Assembly (NCBI RefSeq): GCF_014168815.1
Contig: NZ_AP021972.1
Location: 5,084,001 to 5,148,000 of the forward strand
Direction: 5' to 3'
Origin: Klebsiella sp. WP3-W18-ESBL-02
GTDB lineage: Bacteria; Pseudomonadota; Gammaproteobacteria; Enterobacterales; Enterobacteriaceae
DNA: 64,000 nt
The notes beneath the pieces were generated by a model, which was given only the letters and a program-made list of their open reading frames with translations, was not told where the DNA came from and made no database searches. Both the position numbers and the translations under genes were made by a program. The stretch's first letter is position 1. Each line of letters opens with the position of its first letter. Positions 16,877-29,511 of the stretch are shown here, piece after piece.

Positions 16877-17461
16877 GTGAATGCAGAGAGCCAGATAACC
16901 GGCGTGGTGCTGGCAGGGGGTAAGGCCTCCAGAATGGGCGGGCAGGATAAAGGCTTAATGCTGCTTAACGGGAAGCCACTGTGGCAACATGTGGCTGATT
17001 GTCTGCGCCCACAGGTGAACAACATGATCATCAGTGCGAATCGTAATCTGGATATCTATCATCAGAGCGGTTTGACCGTCATAACTGATACGCTATCAGA
17101 CTTCCCGGGTCCACTGGCTGGGCTGTTATCGGCTATGCAGCAAACTTCCGCTGAATGGTTTTTATTTTGCCCCTGTGATACGCCCTTTATTCCTGCTCGG
17201 CTCGTCGAACGGCTGGTCACACAGCGTCACCATGCCCCCGTAGTTTGGGTTCATGATGGCGATCGCGATCACCCTGCCGTGGCGCTGGCTCATCGCAGCC
17301 TGGCCCCGTTGATTGAGGATTATCTTGCCCGCGGAGAACGTCGCGTAATGGTGTTTATGCGCCAGGTTGGCGGGCATTCCGTCGATTTTAGCGACATGAA
17401 AGCCGCATTCCGCAATATTAATACGCTGGAAGATCTGCAGACCCATCAGGAAAGAACATGA
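16877..17461 (+). CDS. mobA: MobA, molybdenum cofactor guanylyltransferase
   Basis: The 194-residue protein transfers GMP from GTP to molybdopterin to form MGD, the cofactor of nitrate reductases and DMSO reductase-family enzymes. It shows the nucleotide-binding LAGGKASRMGGQDKGL signature near the N terminus, CPCDTPFIP and WVHDGDRDHP. The start is a GTG at 16877 about 8 bp after AGAGG; a TTG directly before it at 16874 is an alternative. It overlaps mobB by 4 bp (ATGA). Sequence is less like E. coli than its neighbours are, but all core motifs are kept. Confidence 0.94.
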   Translation: MNAESQITGVVLAGGKASRMGGQDKGLMLLNGKPLWQHVADCLRPQVNNMIISANRNLDIYHQSGLTVITDTLSDFPGPLAGLLSAMQQTSAEWFLFCPCDTPFIPARLVERLVTQRHHAPVVWVHDGDRDHPAVALAHRSLAPLIEDYLARGERRVMVFMRQVGGHSVDFSDMKAAFRNINTLEDLQTHQERT

Positions 17462-17967
17462 TCCCATTGTTAGCAATTGCCGCATGGAGCGGTACGGGAA
17501 AAACAACGCTGTTGAAAAAGCTCATACCGGAGCTTTGTCTACGCGGTATTCGTCCAGGTCTTATTAAGCATACCCATCACAATATGGATGTTGATAAACC
17601 CGGTAAGGATAGTTATGAGCTCCGTAAGGCAGGTGCTGCACAGACGTTGGTTGCGAGCAGGCAACGCTGGGCGCTAATGACCGAAACTCCTGAAGAAACG
17701 GAGCTGGACCTGGCTTTTCTGGTCAGCAGGATGGACGCATCAACGCTGGATCTGGTGCTGGTGGAGGGGTTTAAGCACGAAGCCGTCGCTAAGATTTTAC
17801 TGTTTCGCCAGGATGCTGGACATGCAGTAAGCGAGTTGACGATCGATGAACATACGATTGCAGTGGCCAGCGATATTCCGCTGAACGTTGGTGTGCCGGT
17901 ACTGAATTTGAATAATGTGCCGGAAATAGTCGCGTTTATTGTGGCGTGGCTGGAAGCAAAATCGTAG
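17458..17967 (+). CDS. mobB: MobB, molybdopterin-guanine dinucleotide biosynthesis adaptor
   Basis: The 169-residue P-loop protein has AAWSGTGKTTLL (Walker A, about residues 8-18), the KHTHHNMDVDKPGKDS segment and LVLVEGFKHE. MobB binds GTP and assists MobA but is not essential for cofactor synthesis. Translation is coupled to mobA through the ATGA overlap. In E. coli the next element is the distal end of rrnA, as here. Confidence 0.95.
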   Translation: MIPLLAIAAWSGTGKTTLLKKLIPELCLRGIRPGLIKHTHHNMDVDKPGKDSYELRKAGAAQTLVASRQRWALMTETPEETELDLAFLVSRMDASTLDLVLVEGFKHEAVAKILLFRQDAGHAVSELTIDEHTIAVASDIPLNVGVPVLNLNNVPEIVAFIVAWLEAKS

Positions 17968-18045
17968 GCCGGATAAGGCGTTCACGCCGCCATCCGGCGA
18001 TGTGCGCCAGGTGTGCCTGAGGGCGCTGCGCTTATCAGCGCCTGC
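17968..18045. repeat. REP/BIME element after mobB
   Basis: A REP palindrome GCCGGATAAGGCG...CGCCATCCGGC (17968-17998) is followed by a second, imperfect unit (GCCTGAGGGCGCTGCGCTTATCAGC region, 18015-18045). It begins directly after the mobB stop codon and separates the convergent mobB and rRNA operon. Confidence 0.8.
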
Positions 18046-18076
18046 AGCATGATTATCCGGAAATACAGACGCAAAA

Positions 18077-18100
18077 AAGCCCATCCGTCAGGATGGGCTT
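18077..18100 (-). terminator. rRNA operon terminator
   Basis: AAGCCCATCC / GGATGGGCTT, 10-bp stem with GTCA loop, followed on the minus strand by a T run (complement of 18073-18078). It lies 14 bp after the 5S 3' end. Confidence 0.9.
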
Positions 18101-18113
18101 CTTCACTTAATTG

Positions 18114-18233
18114 ATGCCTGGCAGTTCCCTACTCTCGCATGGGGAGGCCCCACACTACCATCGGCGCTACGGCGTTTCACTTCTGAGTTCGGCATGGGGT
18201 CAGGTGGGACCACCGCGCTACGGCCGCCAGGCA
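18114..18233 (-). rRNA. rrf: 5S ribosomal RNA
   Basis: The 120-nt minus-strand sequence begins TGCCTGGCGGCCGTAGCGCG and ends GAACTGCCAGGCAT, so the terminal helix is complete. No tRNA gene (such as the aspT-trpT pair of E. coli rrnC) follows it, as in E. coli rrnA. Confidence 0.97.
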
Positions 18234-18326
18234 AATTCTGTTATTAACCCGCTTTTCGCCGGTTAATGTAATCTGTAATCAATGCTGAAAATCGTCTCAA
18301 TTTCGCCAAAACAGCTTCGGCGTTGT

Positions 18327-21232
<2,906 letters not shown>

Positions 21233-21465
21233 TCACAACCCGAAGATGTTTCGTAAAACACCATCGTGTTGCGAAAATTTGAGAGACTCGAACACACCGC
21301 TTATCTGCTCTTATTACGGAGAACAGACACAGTGTGTCGTTTCAATTTTCAGCTTGATCCAGATTTTTAAAGAGCAAAACTTCTTAATGCACTCGAAAGT
21401 ACATTCAGAAGTTCATCATTTACCAGACAATTTGTGTGAGCACTTCAAAGAACGCTTCTTTAAGG
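21233..21465 (-). other. 16S-23S internal transcribed spacer without tRNA genes
   Basis: The 233-bp spacer retains the conserved ends found next to 16S (ACCTTAAAGAAGCGTTCTTTG...) and 23S (...CATCTTCGGGTTGTGA) and a boxA-like TGCTCTTTA (complement of 21368-21376). No tRNA-Glu, -Ile or -Ala sequence is present; no acceptor stem, T-loop GTTCGAATCC or terminal CCA was found. Where tRNA normally sits there is an imperfect hairpin (21378-21413) with AACTTCT/AGAAGTT arms and a TTCG loop. Confidence 0.85.
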
Positions 21466-23005
<1,540 letters not shown>

Positions 23006-23136
23006 AAGTTTGATGCTCGTGAATTAAACTTCGTAATGAATTACGTGTTCACTCAGAGACTTGGTATTCATTTTTCGTCTTGCGACGTTAAGAATCCGTA
23101 TCTTCGAGTGCCCACACAGATTGTCTGATAAATTGT

Positions 23137-23145
23137 TAAAGAGCA
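23137..23145 (-). promoter_or_regulatory. boxA antitermination site of the rrn leader
   Basis: TGCTCTTTA on the minus strand, about 130 nt before 16S, is the conserved boxA bound by NusB/S10 for rRNA antitermination. The surrounding leader (23006-23183) holds no other feature that I recognise. Confidence 0.8.
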
Positions 23146-23183
23146 GTTGCGACGCGCTTTAGCGCCTGTCGCTGAGGTGGCGT

Positions 23184-23211
23184 ATACTACGCTTTCCTCT
23201 TTCAGAGTCAA
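23184..23211 (-). promoter_or_regulatory. rrn P2 promoter
   Basis: TTGACT (complement of 23206-23211) and TAGTAT (complement of 23184-23189) are separated by 16 bp and lie about 120 bp downstream of P1, the normal P1-P2 spacing. Confidence 0.85.
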
Positions 23212-23303
23212 GCGTTTAATTTCGCTTTTCTCTGCCGAGATTCTCAGGAGAACCTCGCTGACCCGGCGGCTTGTAATCCGTTGTTCCGTGTCAGTGGAGG
23301 CGC

Positions 23304-23331
23304 ATTATAGGGAGTTTATTCTGGCTGACAA
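23304..23331 (-). promoter_or_regulatory. rrn P1 promoter
   Basis: TTGTCA (complement of 23326-23331) and a perfect TATAAT (complement of 23304-23309) are 16 bp apart, followed by a GC-rich discriminator GCGCC. This sub-optimal spacer and discriminator are typical of ppGpp/DksA-controlled rrn P1 promoters. An A/T-rich UP-element-like stretch lies further upstream (to about 23375). Confidence 0.92.
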
Positions 23332-23479
23332 GCGTAAATTCAAAATAATTTATCGCTCGCTTTTTTTTTCACCAAATTGTGTATCAATACAGCGTAAAAA
23401 GCCCAGACTGCTGTTTTTAACACCGATCCAGTACGTCAAATGGCATACTAAAGAAAGATAAATAATAGGAATGGCCTTT

Positions 23480-24184
23480 ATGTCTCTTAGCGCACAGCAA
23501 CTTGCAGCCCAAAAAAACATCTCCTGGGTCCTGGCGGAAAAAATAGCCCAGAAGATATTAACCGGTGAATATCCACCGGAAAGCATCCTCCCCGGTGAAA
23601 TGGAGCTGGGTGAGATATTCGGCGTAAGCCGCACCGCCGTCCGTGAGGCGGTAAAAACGCTCTCGGCAAAAGGTATGCTGCTTCCGCGCCCGCGCATCGG
23701 CACACGCGTAATGCCTCAGGCGCACTGGAACTTCCTTGATACCGAGCTAATCTCCTGGTGGCTAACCACCGATAACTTCCAGGCCGTCATGAAGCACTTC
23801 CTGGTGCTGCGCCGCAGCCTGGAACCACAGGCGTGTATGCTGGCCGCCACGCTCGGCACCGCCGAACAGAAAGCGCAGCTGAACACCTTAATGGCGGAAA
23901 TGGCAACGCTGGAAAAATCCTTCGACCGTGAGCGATGGATCGATATCGACACCACCTGGCACGAACATATCTATGAAATGAGCGCGAATCCATTCCTGAC
24001 GTCCTTCGCCAGGCTCTTCCATTCCGTGTACCACATCTATTTCACGTCAATTACTGAAGATGAAGTGATTGAACTGGCCAGCCACCAGGCCATCGTGGAT
24101 GCCATCCAGGAAGGCGATGGTCCAGGCGCATTTCAGGCCTGCCAGGCGTTATTAAACGCGCCACACATCCTGGCCGCAGTATAA
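23480..24184 (+). CDS. yieP: YieP, GntR/FadR-family regulator
   Basis: The 234-residue protein has an N-terminal winged helix (LAEKIAQKILTGEYPPESILPGEMELGEIFGVSRTAVREAVKTLSAKG, split here only for description) and a C-terminal FCD ligand domain with metal-binding-type His/Asp residues. It matches E. coli YieP (230), a regulator of few known targets. The ATG at 23480 is preferred over the one at 23471 because AGGA at 23467-23470 is 9 bp upstream. It is 10 bp ahead of hsrA and likely cotranscribed. In E. coli yieP abuts the promoter side of rrnC. Confidence 0.93.
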   Translation: MSLSAQQLAAQKNISWVLAEKIAQKILTGEYPPESILPGEMELGEIFGVSRTAVREAVKTLSAKGMLLPRPRIGTRVMPQAHWNFLDTELISWWLTTDNFQAVMKHFLVLRRSLEPQACMLAATLGTAEQKAQLNTLMAEMATLEKSFDRERWIDIDTTWHEHIYEMSANPFLTSFARLFHSVYHIYFTSITEDEVIELASHQAIVDAIQEGDGPGAFQACQALLNAPHILAAV

Positions 24185-24194
24185 AGGACAATGC

Positions 24195-25583
24195 ATGACT
24201 GAAAAGAAAGCGCGGAGTATGGCCGGGCTACCGTGGATAGCCGCGATGGCCTTCTTTATGCAGGCGCTGGACGCCACCATTCTGAATACGGCGCTTCCCG
24301 CCATTGCGCATAGCCTCAACCGTTCACCGCTGGCGATGCAGTCGGCAATCATCAGCTATACCCTTACCGTGGCCATGCTTATCCCGGTGAGCGGCTGGCT
24401 GGCCGATCGTTTTGGTACCCGACGTATCTTTATGCTTGCGGTTAGCCTGTTCACGCTCGGTTCACTCGCCTGCGCGCTTTCCTCCTCGCTCGGTGAGCTG
24501 GTTGTTTTCCGCGTAATCCAGGGCATCGGTGGCGCGATGATGATGCCCGTTGCCCGTCTGGCTCTCCTGCGCGCCTACCCGCGTAGCGAACTGCTGCCGG
24601 TGCTCAACTTTGTCACGATGCCTGGGTTAATTGGGCCAATTCTCGGCCCAGTGCTTGGCGGCGTGTTCGTCACCTGGGCTAGTTGGCACTGGATATTCCT
24701 GATTAACATTCCGATCGGCGTCGTCGGCATGCTGTACGCCCGTAAATATATGCCGAACTTCACCACGCCACGGCGGCGTTTCGATCTGGCCGGATTCCTG
24801 CTGTTTGGGCTGAGCCTGGTACTGTTCTCTATCGGCATGGAACTGCTAGGCGAGCAGATTGTGTCGGGGTGGGTTGCGTTGATGGTCGTGTTGTTCAGCT
24901 TGATTCTGCTGCTGGCCTATATCCGCCACGCGCGTCGTCACCCGACGCCGCTCATCTCGCTGGGCCTGTTTAAAACGCGCACCTTTTCTGTCGGCATCGC
25001 CGGTAACCTGGCCACCCGCCTGGGGACCGGCTGCGTACCGTTCCTGATGCCGCTGATGCTGCAAGTCGGGTTTGGCTACCCAGCGCTGATTGCCGGCTGC
25101 ATGATGGCGCCAACGGCCATCGGCTCAATTATTGCAAAATCGACGGTCACTCAGGTGCTACGCCGTTTAGGCTATCGGAAAACGCTGGTAGGGGTGACAT
25201 TATTCATCGGCCTGATGATTGCGCAGTTCTCGCTGCAGTCGCCATCCATGCCGGTATGGCTACTGATCCTGCCGCTGTTCGTGCTGGGGATGGCCATGTC
25301 GACGCAGTTCACCTCAATGAACACCATCACGCTTGCCGACCTCACGGATGACAACGCCAGCGGCGGCAACAGCCTGCTGGCGGTGACACAGCAGCTATCA
25401 ATCAGCTTAGGCGTCGCCATCAGCGCCGCGGTGCTTCGCTCCTACCAGAGCATGGTGGATTCGACGATCGATCAGTTCCACTACACCTTTATCACCATGG
25501 GCGTGATTACGGCAGTTTCAGCGCTGATGTTTATGCTGCTGCGGCCGAAGGATGGCCGCAACCTGATAAAAGAAAAGCATTAG
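24195..25583 (+). CDS. hsrA: HsrA (YieO), DHA2-type MFS transporter
   Basis: The 462-residue membrane protein (E. coli 475) has the drug:H+ antiporter pattern: about 14 hydrophobic segments, the loop 2-3 motif GWLADRFGTRRIF and the motif C-like GLIGPILGPVLGG. E. coli HsrA is described as a probable transporter involved in high-copy suppression of RspA; substrate is unknown. Its C terminus is about 13 residues shorter than E. coli. Its stop lies 2 bp from the stop of convergent rbsR with no hairpin between them. Confidence 0.93.
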   Translation: MTEKKARSMAGLPWIAAMAFFMQALDATILNTALPAIAHSLNRSPLAMQSAIISYTLTVAMLIPVSGWLADRFGTRRIFMLAVSLFTLGSLACALSSSLGELVVFRVIQGIGGAMMMPVARLALLRAYPRSELLPVLNFVTMPGLIGPILGPVLGGVFVTWASWHWIFLINIPIGVVGMLYARKYMPNFTTPRRRFDLAGFLLFGLSLVLFSIGMELLGEQIVSGWVALMVVLFSLILLLAYIRHARRHPTPLISLGLFKTRTFSVGIAGNLATRLGTGCVPFLMPLMLQVGFGYPALIAGCMMAPTAIGSIIAKSTVTQVLRRLGYRKTLVGVTLFIGLMIAQFSLQSPSMPVWLLILPLFVLGMAMSTQFTSMNTITLADLTDDNASGGNSLLAVTQQLSISLGVAISAAVLRSYQSMVDSTIDQFHYTFITMGVITAVSALMFMLLRPKDGRNLIKEKH

Positions 25584-25585
25584 TC

Positions 25586-26578
25586 TCAGACCGAGCCTCG
25601 CACCACCAGCTCGGGCGTCAGCTGCATACGCTGCTGTTTTTGCCCGGGCTGCGTGATACGGTGAATGAGTACATCTATCGCCAGCTCGCCCAGTTCATCT
25701 TTGGGTTGATGAATAGTGGTCAGCGGCGGCGTCATATAGCGCGCCAGTTCGATATCGTCATAACCGATTACCGCCATATCCTGAGGAATGCGCAGTCCGG
25801 CCTGATACAGCGCCTGATAAGCACCCACCGCCATCGCATCGTTGCCGACGAAGACCGCATCCGGACGTTCAGGATGCGCCAGCAGTTTCTGCATCGCGTC
25901 AAAGCCGCCGCCAAACTCGAAGTTGCTGGTAATTTCATAGCCGTCCGGGATCGGCAACTGCGCGTTATGCATCGCTTCCCGATACCCTTCCAGACGCAGC
26001 CGCGCCGGCGTTTTATCCAACGGACCGGCAATACAGGCAATTCGCGTATGCCCGCGCGCGATAAGGTAGCGGGTGGCCATGTCGCCGCCCAACAGCGAAT
26101 TATCCTGAATCAGATCGCTGTCGCCGTCGAACGGCGCCCAGTCCATCATGACAGAAGGAATCGAAGGGTAGCGCTGCATAATCTCCAGCGACGGCTGGTG
26201 CGTTTCGGTACACAGCAATAGCAGCCCGTCGACGCGCTTTTGCATCAGCGTCTCCAGGTTGCGATTCATTCGCTGTTCATCACCTTCGGTATTGCACAGT
26301 ACCAGGCTATAGCCGCGCTCAAAGCAGCTGCGCTCCACGCCGCGTACCAGTTCAGAATAGAACGGGTTGGTACTGGCAGTGATTAGCATGCCAATGGTAT
26401 GGGTCTGATTTAGCTTGAGGCTGCGCGCCAGCGCCGACGGCGCGTAGTTCAGTTCTTTAATCGCCGCATCAACTTTCTCAGTAATGGCATCGCTGACAAA
26501 CCGATCTTTATTAATAACGTGAGATACCGTGGAGGTGGAAACGCCCGCCAGGCGAGCAACATCCTTCATCGTGGCCAA
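25586..26578 (-). CDS. rbsR: RbsR, ribose operon repressor (LacI family)
   Basis: The 330-residue LacI-family protein starts MATMKDVARLAGVSTSTVSHVINKD, a helix-turn-helix plus hinge (AIKELNYAPSALARSLK), then a periplasmic-binding-like core. It binds GAAACGTTTC-type operators, two of which are seen upstream of rbsD, and is released by ribose; in E. coli it also touches purine metabolism. It is the last gene of the ribose operon, 3 bp after rbsK. Confidence 0.97.
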   Translation of the reverse strand: MATMKDVARLAGVSTSTVSHVINKDRFVSDAITEKVDAAIKELNYAPSALARSLKLNQTHTIGMLITASTNPFYSELVRGVERSCFERGYSLVLCNTEGDEQRMNRNLETLMQKRVDGLLLLCTETHQPSLEIMQRYPSIPSVMMDWAPFDGDSDLIQDNSLLGGDMATRYLIARGHTRIACIAGPLDKTPARLRLEGYREAMHNAQLPIPDGYEITSNFEFGGGFDAMQKLLAHPERPDAVFVGNDAMAVGAYQALYQAGLRIPQDMAVIGYDDIELARYMTPPLTTIHQPKDELGELAIDVLIHRITQPGQKQQRMQLTPELVVRGSV

Positions 26579-26581
26579 GCG

Positions 26582-27511
26582 TTACCCCTGCTGACGTAAA
26601 AATTCGTCGATCTCTTCACGCCAGGGCACAGAAGGCTGCGCGCCTTTACGCGTTACGGCAATGGCCGCTGCCGCATGTGCAAAGCGCAACGCCTCGGCCA
26701 GCGGCGTGTTTTCCAGCAGCGCGGTCATCAGAGCACCGTTGAAGGTATCACCCGCAGCAATGGTATCAATGGCCTGGACCTTAAAGCCCGGCACGCGACG
26801 GCCTTCACCCTTAACGCTGGCCCAAACGCCACGGCTGCCAAGGGTAATAATCACCGTATCGATGCCCTTGTTGTGCAGCACCTGTGCAGCCTTCGCGGCA
26901 TCGTCATCGTTTTCAACCCGCACGCCCGTCAGCTTCTCAGCCTCGGTTTCGTTCGGCGTAATAATATCCACCAGCGACAGCAGCGCATCCGGCAACGCAC
27001 GTGCCGGGGCCGGGTTTAATACCACGGTAGTCTGGTTCTGGTGGGCTATCTGCGCGGCCAGCAGTACGCTGTCCAGCGGGGATTCGAGCTGCATCAGCAG
27101 CGCATTCGCATTGGCAATACGTTCACGCTGTGCTTCCACCAACGCAGTAGACAGCGCCGCGTTGGCACCGGCGTGAATACCAATGACGTTCTCGCCTTCG
27201 CCGTTAACGAAGATCAGCGCGACCCCGGTAGATTCGCCGCTAATGGCGCTCACCGGTGCAACATCAATGCGATCGGTGACGAGCTGCTTACGGATACGTT
27301 CGCCAATATCGTCATCGCCGGTACAGGCGATAAACGCGATATCAGCACCGCTGCGCCCGGCTGCAACCGCCTGATTTGCGCCTTTGCCGCCAAAAGCAAC
27401 CTGATAATGGCTACCGGTGACGGTTTCGCCAGGCAGGGGGAAAGATTCAAGATTGAGAATGTGATCGGCATTGATGCTGCCAAGGACGACGAGTTTGCCT
27501 GCGGTTTTCAT
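26582..27511 (-). CDS. rbsK: Ribokinase
   Basis: The 309-residue PfkB-family kinase phosphorylates ribose to ribose 5-phosphate. Signature 1 is GGKGANQAVAAGRSGA (about residues 41-56), and signature 2 is DTIAAGDTFNGALMTAL with the catalytic Asp. Length equals E. coli RbsK. It is separated from rbsB by a 111-bp intercistronic region with two hairpins. Confidence 0.97.
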   Translation of the reverse strand: MKTAGKLVVLGSINADHILNLESFPLPGETVTGSHYQVAFGGKGANQAVAAGRSGADIAFIACTGDDDIGERIRKQLVTDRIDVAPVSAISGESTGVALIFVNGEGENVIGIHAGANAALSTALVEAQRERIANANALLMQLESPLDSVLLAAQIAHQNQTTVVLNPAPARALPDALLSLVDIITPNETEAEKLTGVRVENDDDAAKAAQVLHNKGIDTVIITLGSRGVWASVKGEGRRVPGFKVQAIDTIAAGDTFNGALMTALLENTPLAEALRFAHAAAAIAVTRKGAQPSVPWREEIDEFLRQQG

Positions 27512-27532
27512 TTTCAGAGTGTCCGGTAAGAT

Positions 27533-27556
27533 GCGCCACCGGCATCCCGGTGGCGC
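27533..27556 (-). repeat. Intercistronic hairpin between rbsB and rbsK
   Basis: GCGCCACCGG / CCGGTGGCGC is a perfect 10-bp stem with a 4-nt loop and no T run on the minus strand. A second stem (CAGGCTC/GAGCCTG type) lies at about 27584-27604. In E. coli the rbsB 3' UTR gives the RNA RbsZ; the hairpins here could mark similar processing or protect rbsB mRNA, which is an inference from position. Confidence 0.55.
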
Positions 27557-27622
27557 GTGCCCTGCTTTTCTTTATTGATGTTGTCCCTCAGGCTTCTGGA
27601 GCCTGAATCGCATTCGCGTTTA

Positions 27623-28513
27623 TTACTGCTTAATTACCAGCTTCAGGTCAACAGGATATTTTGCCTGTACCTTTTCGCCTTTCAGCACTTTGTCAGCGGT
27701 TTCAACGCCTTTAGCACCGATCTGGTCCGGTAACTGAGCGATAGTTGCCGCCAGTTTACCGTCGTTAACGGCCTTTTCACCGTCCGGAGTACCGTCAAAG
27801 CCCACCACCATCACATCGGACTTACCGGCTGTTTGCAGCGCACGCAGTGCACCCAGCGCCATTTCATCGTTCTGTGCGAACACGGCTTTCACATCCGGGT
27901 GAGCAGTCAGCAGGTTCTGCATCACGTTCAGACCTTTAGTACGGTCAAAGTCAGCCGGCTGGCTGGCCAGTACATTAAATTTGTGAGCAGCAACGGCCTG
28001 CTGGAAGCCTTCGCCGCGTTCACGCGCTGCTGAGGTCCCGGCAATGCCCTGCAGTTCGATAACTTTGGCGCCTTCACCGGCTTTCTTCGCGATGTAATCC
28101 CCAGCAATTTTACCGCCCAGAACGTTATCAGAAGCGATATGGCTCACGACTTCACCTTTAGACGCTACGCGGTCCAGGGTGATGACCGGGATTTTAGCCT
28201 GGTTAGCCATCTTGATGGCGTTACCCACGGCATCGGAATCAGTCGGGTTGATCAGCAGAATTTTGGTACCGCGAACCGTTAAATCCTGAACGTTAGCCAG
28301 CTCTTTCGCCGGGTTGTTCTGCGAGTCCAGAACCACCAGGTTGTAACCCAGTTTGTCGGCTTCTTTCTGCGCGCCATCCTTCAGGGAGACGAAGAACGGG
28401 TTATTCAGGGTAGAGATAACCAGCGCGATAGTATCTTTCGCCATCGCGTTCGCACTGACGGTGGCGCTCAGCGCAACCGCGGAAACCAGGGTAGCCAGTT
28501 TTTTCATGTTCAT
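27623..28513 (-). CDS. rbsB: Ribose-binding periplasmic protein
   Basis: The 296-residue precursor has a signal peptide (MNMKKLATLVSAVALSATVSANAMA, cut before KDTIALV) and the type I sugar-binding fold with STLNNPFFVSL, NPTDSDAV and VVGFDGTPDG blocks. It delivers ribose to RbsAC and to the Trg chemoreceptor. Length equals E. coli RbsB. Confidence 0.97.
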   Translation of the reverse strand: MNMKKLATLVSAVALSATVSANAMAKDTIALVISTLNNPFFVSLKDGAQKEADKLGYNLVVLDSQNNPAKELANVQDLTVRGTKILLINPTDSDAVGNAIKMANQAKIPVITLDRVASKGEVVSHIASDNVLGGKIAGDYIAKKAGEGAKVIELQGIAGTSAARERGEGFQQAVAAHKFNVLASQPADFDRTKGLNVMQNLLTAHPDVKAVFAQNDEMALGALRALQTAGKSDVMVVGFDGTPDGEKAVNDGKLAATIAQLPDQIGAKGVETADKVLKGEKVQAKYPVDLKLVIKQ

Positions 28514-28540
28514 ATTTAAGATGTCCTGTAGTGTCGTTAG

Positions 28541-29506
28541 TTACTGCTTTTTGTTGTCCACCAGCACCGCCAGCAAAATCACGACTGCTTTAACGATCAT
28601 CTGGTAATAAGAAGAAACACCTAACAAATTCAAACCGTTGTTCAAGAAACCAAGAATCAGCGCACCGATAAGCGTGCCGACGATACGACCTTTACCACCC
28701 GCCAGGCTGGTCCCCCCCAGCACCACCGCCGCAATGGCATCCAGCTCATAGCCGGTACCTGCCGTCGGTTGCGCAGAGGAGAGACGCGCCACTTCGATAA
28801 TCCCCGCCAGCGCCGACAGCAGCCCGCACAGAGAGTAGACGATAATTTTGACTTTGTTGACGCTGATGCCGGAAAGACGCGTTGCTGCTTCGTTACCGCC
28901 TAGCGCATAGATGTAACGGCCCAGGCGGGTATGGTGCAGCATGTACCACGCGGCCAGGAAAACAATCGCCATGATCCACACCGGCGTCGGTATCCCCAGC
29001 GGACGGCCAATACCGAACCAGCCAAAGATATCGGCGTTATCGGTAAACCCGGTGTTCACCGGGCTGCCGTTGGTGTACACCATGGTCACCCCGCGCAGCA
29101 GCAGCATCATCACGAGGGTGGCGATAAACGCCTGTACGCGCCCTTTTGCAACAATAACGCCGGTAACGGCCCCGATTGCGGCACCCAATGCGAGTGCGGC
29201 AGCAACCGCCACCAGCGCATTGACTTCAATGCCGACAATCGACGCGGCGACCGCGCCGGTCAACGCCAGCAGCGAACCGACGGACAGGTCGATCCCCGAC
29301 GTTAAAATGACCAGCGTCATCCCGACCGCCATGATCGCGTTCACGGAGGTTTGCTGCAGGATGTTGAACAGGTTATTGACGGTAAAAAAGTTCGGACTCA
29401 TGGTCGACACAATCGCTATCAGCACCAGCAGGGCAATCAGCGATTTTTGCTCCAGCAGCCATGCTTTAGTGAAATAGCGGCGACCCGCCACAGACTGGGT
29501 TGTCAT
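28541..29506 (-). CDS. rbsC: Ribose ABC transporter permease
   Basis: The 321-residue inner-membrane protein has about ten hydrophobic segments and the family signatures GIDLSVGSLLALTGA and LDAIAAVVLGGTSLAGGKG. It forms the translocation pore with RbsA. It starts 5 bp after rbsA ends. Confidence 0.97.
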   Translation of the reverse strand: MTTQSVAGRRYFTKAWLLEQKSLIALLVLIAIVSTMSPNFFTVNNLFNILQQTSVNAIMAVGMTLVILTSGIDLSVGSLLALTGAVAASIVGIEVNALVAVAAALALGAAIGAVTGVIVAKGRVQAFIATLVMMLLLRGVTMVYTNGSPVNTGFTDNADIFGWFGIGRPLGIPTPVWIMAIVFLAAWYMLHHTRLGRYIYALGGNEAATRLSGISVNKVKIIVYSLCGLLSALAGIIEVARLSSAQPTAGTGYELDAIAAVVLGGTSLAGGKGRIVGTLIGALILGFLNNGLNLLGVSSYYQMIVKAVVILLAVLVDNKKQ

Positions 29507-29511
29507 CTTTT

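Noticed and set aside
21378..21413. Hairpin in the rRNA spacer as a possible degenerate tRNA
   Set aside because: It has a single stem with a TTCG loop; there is no anticodon arm, T arm or CCA end.
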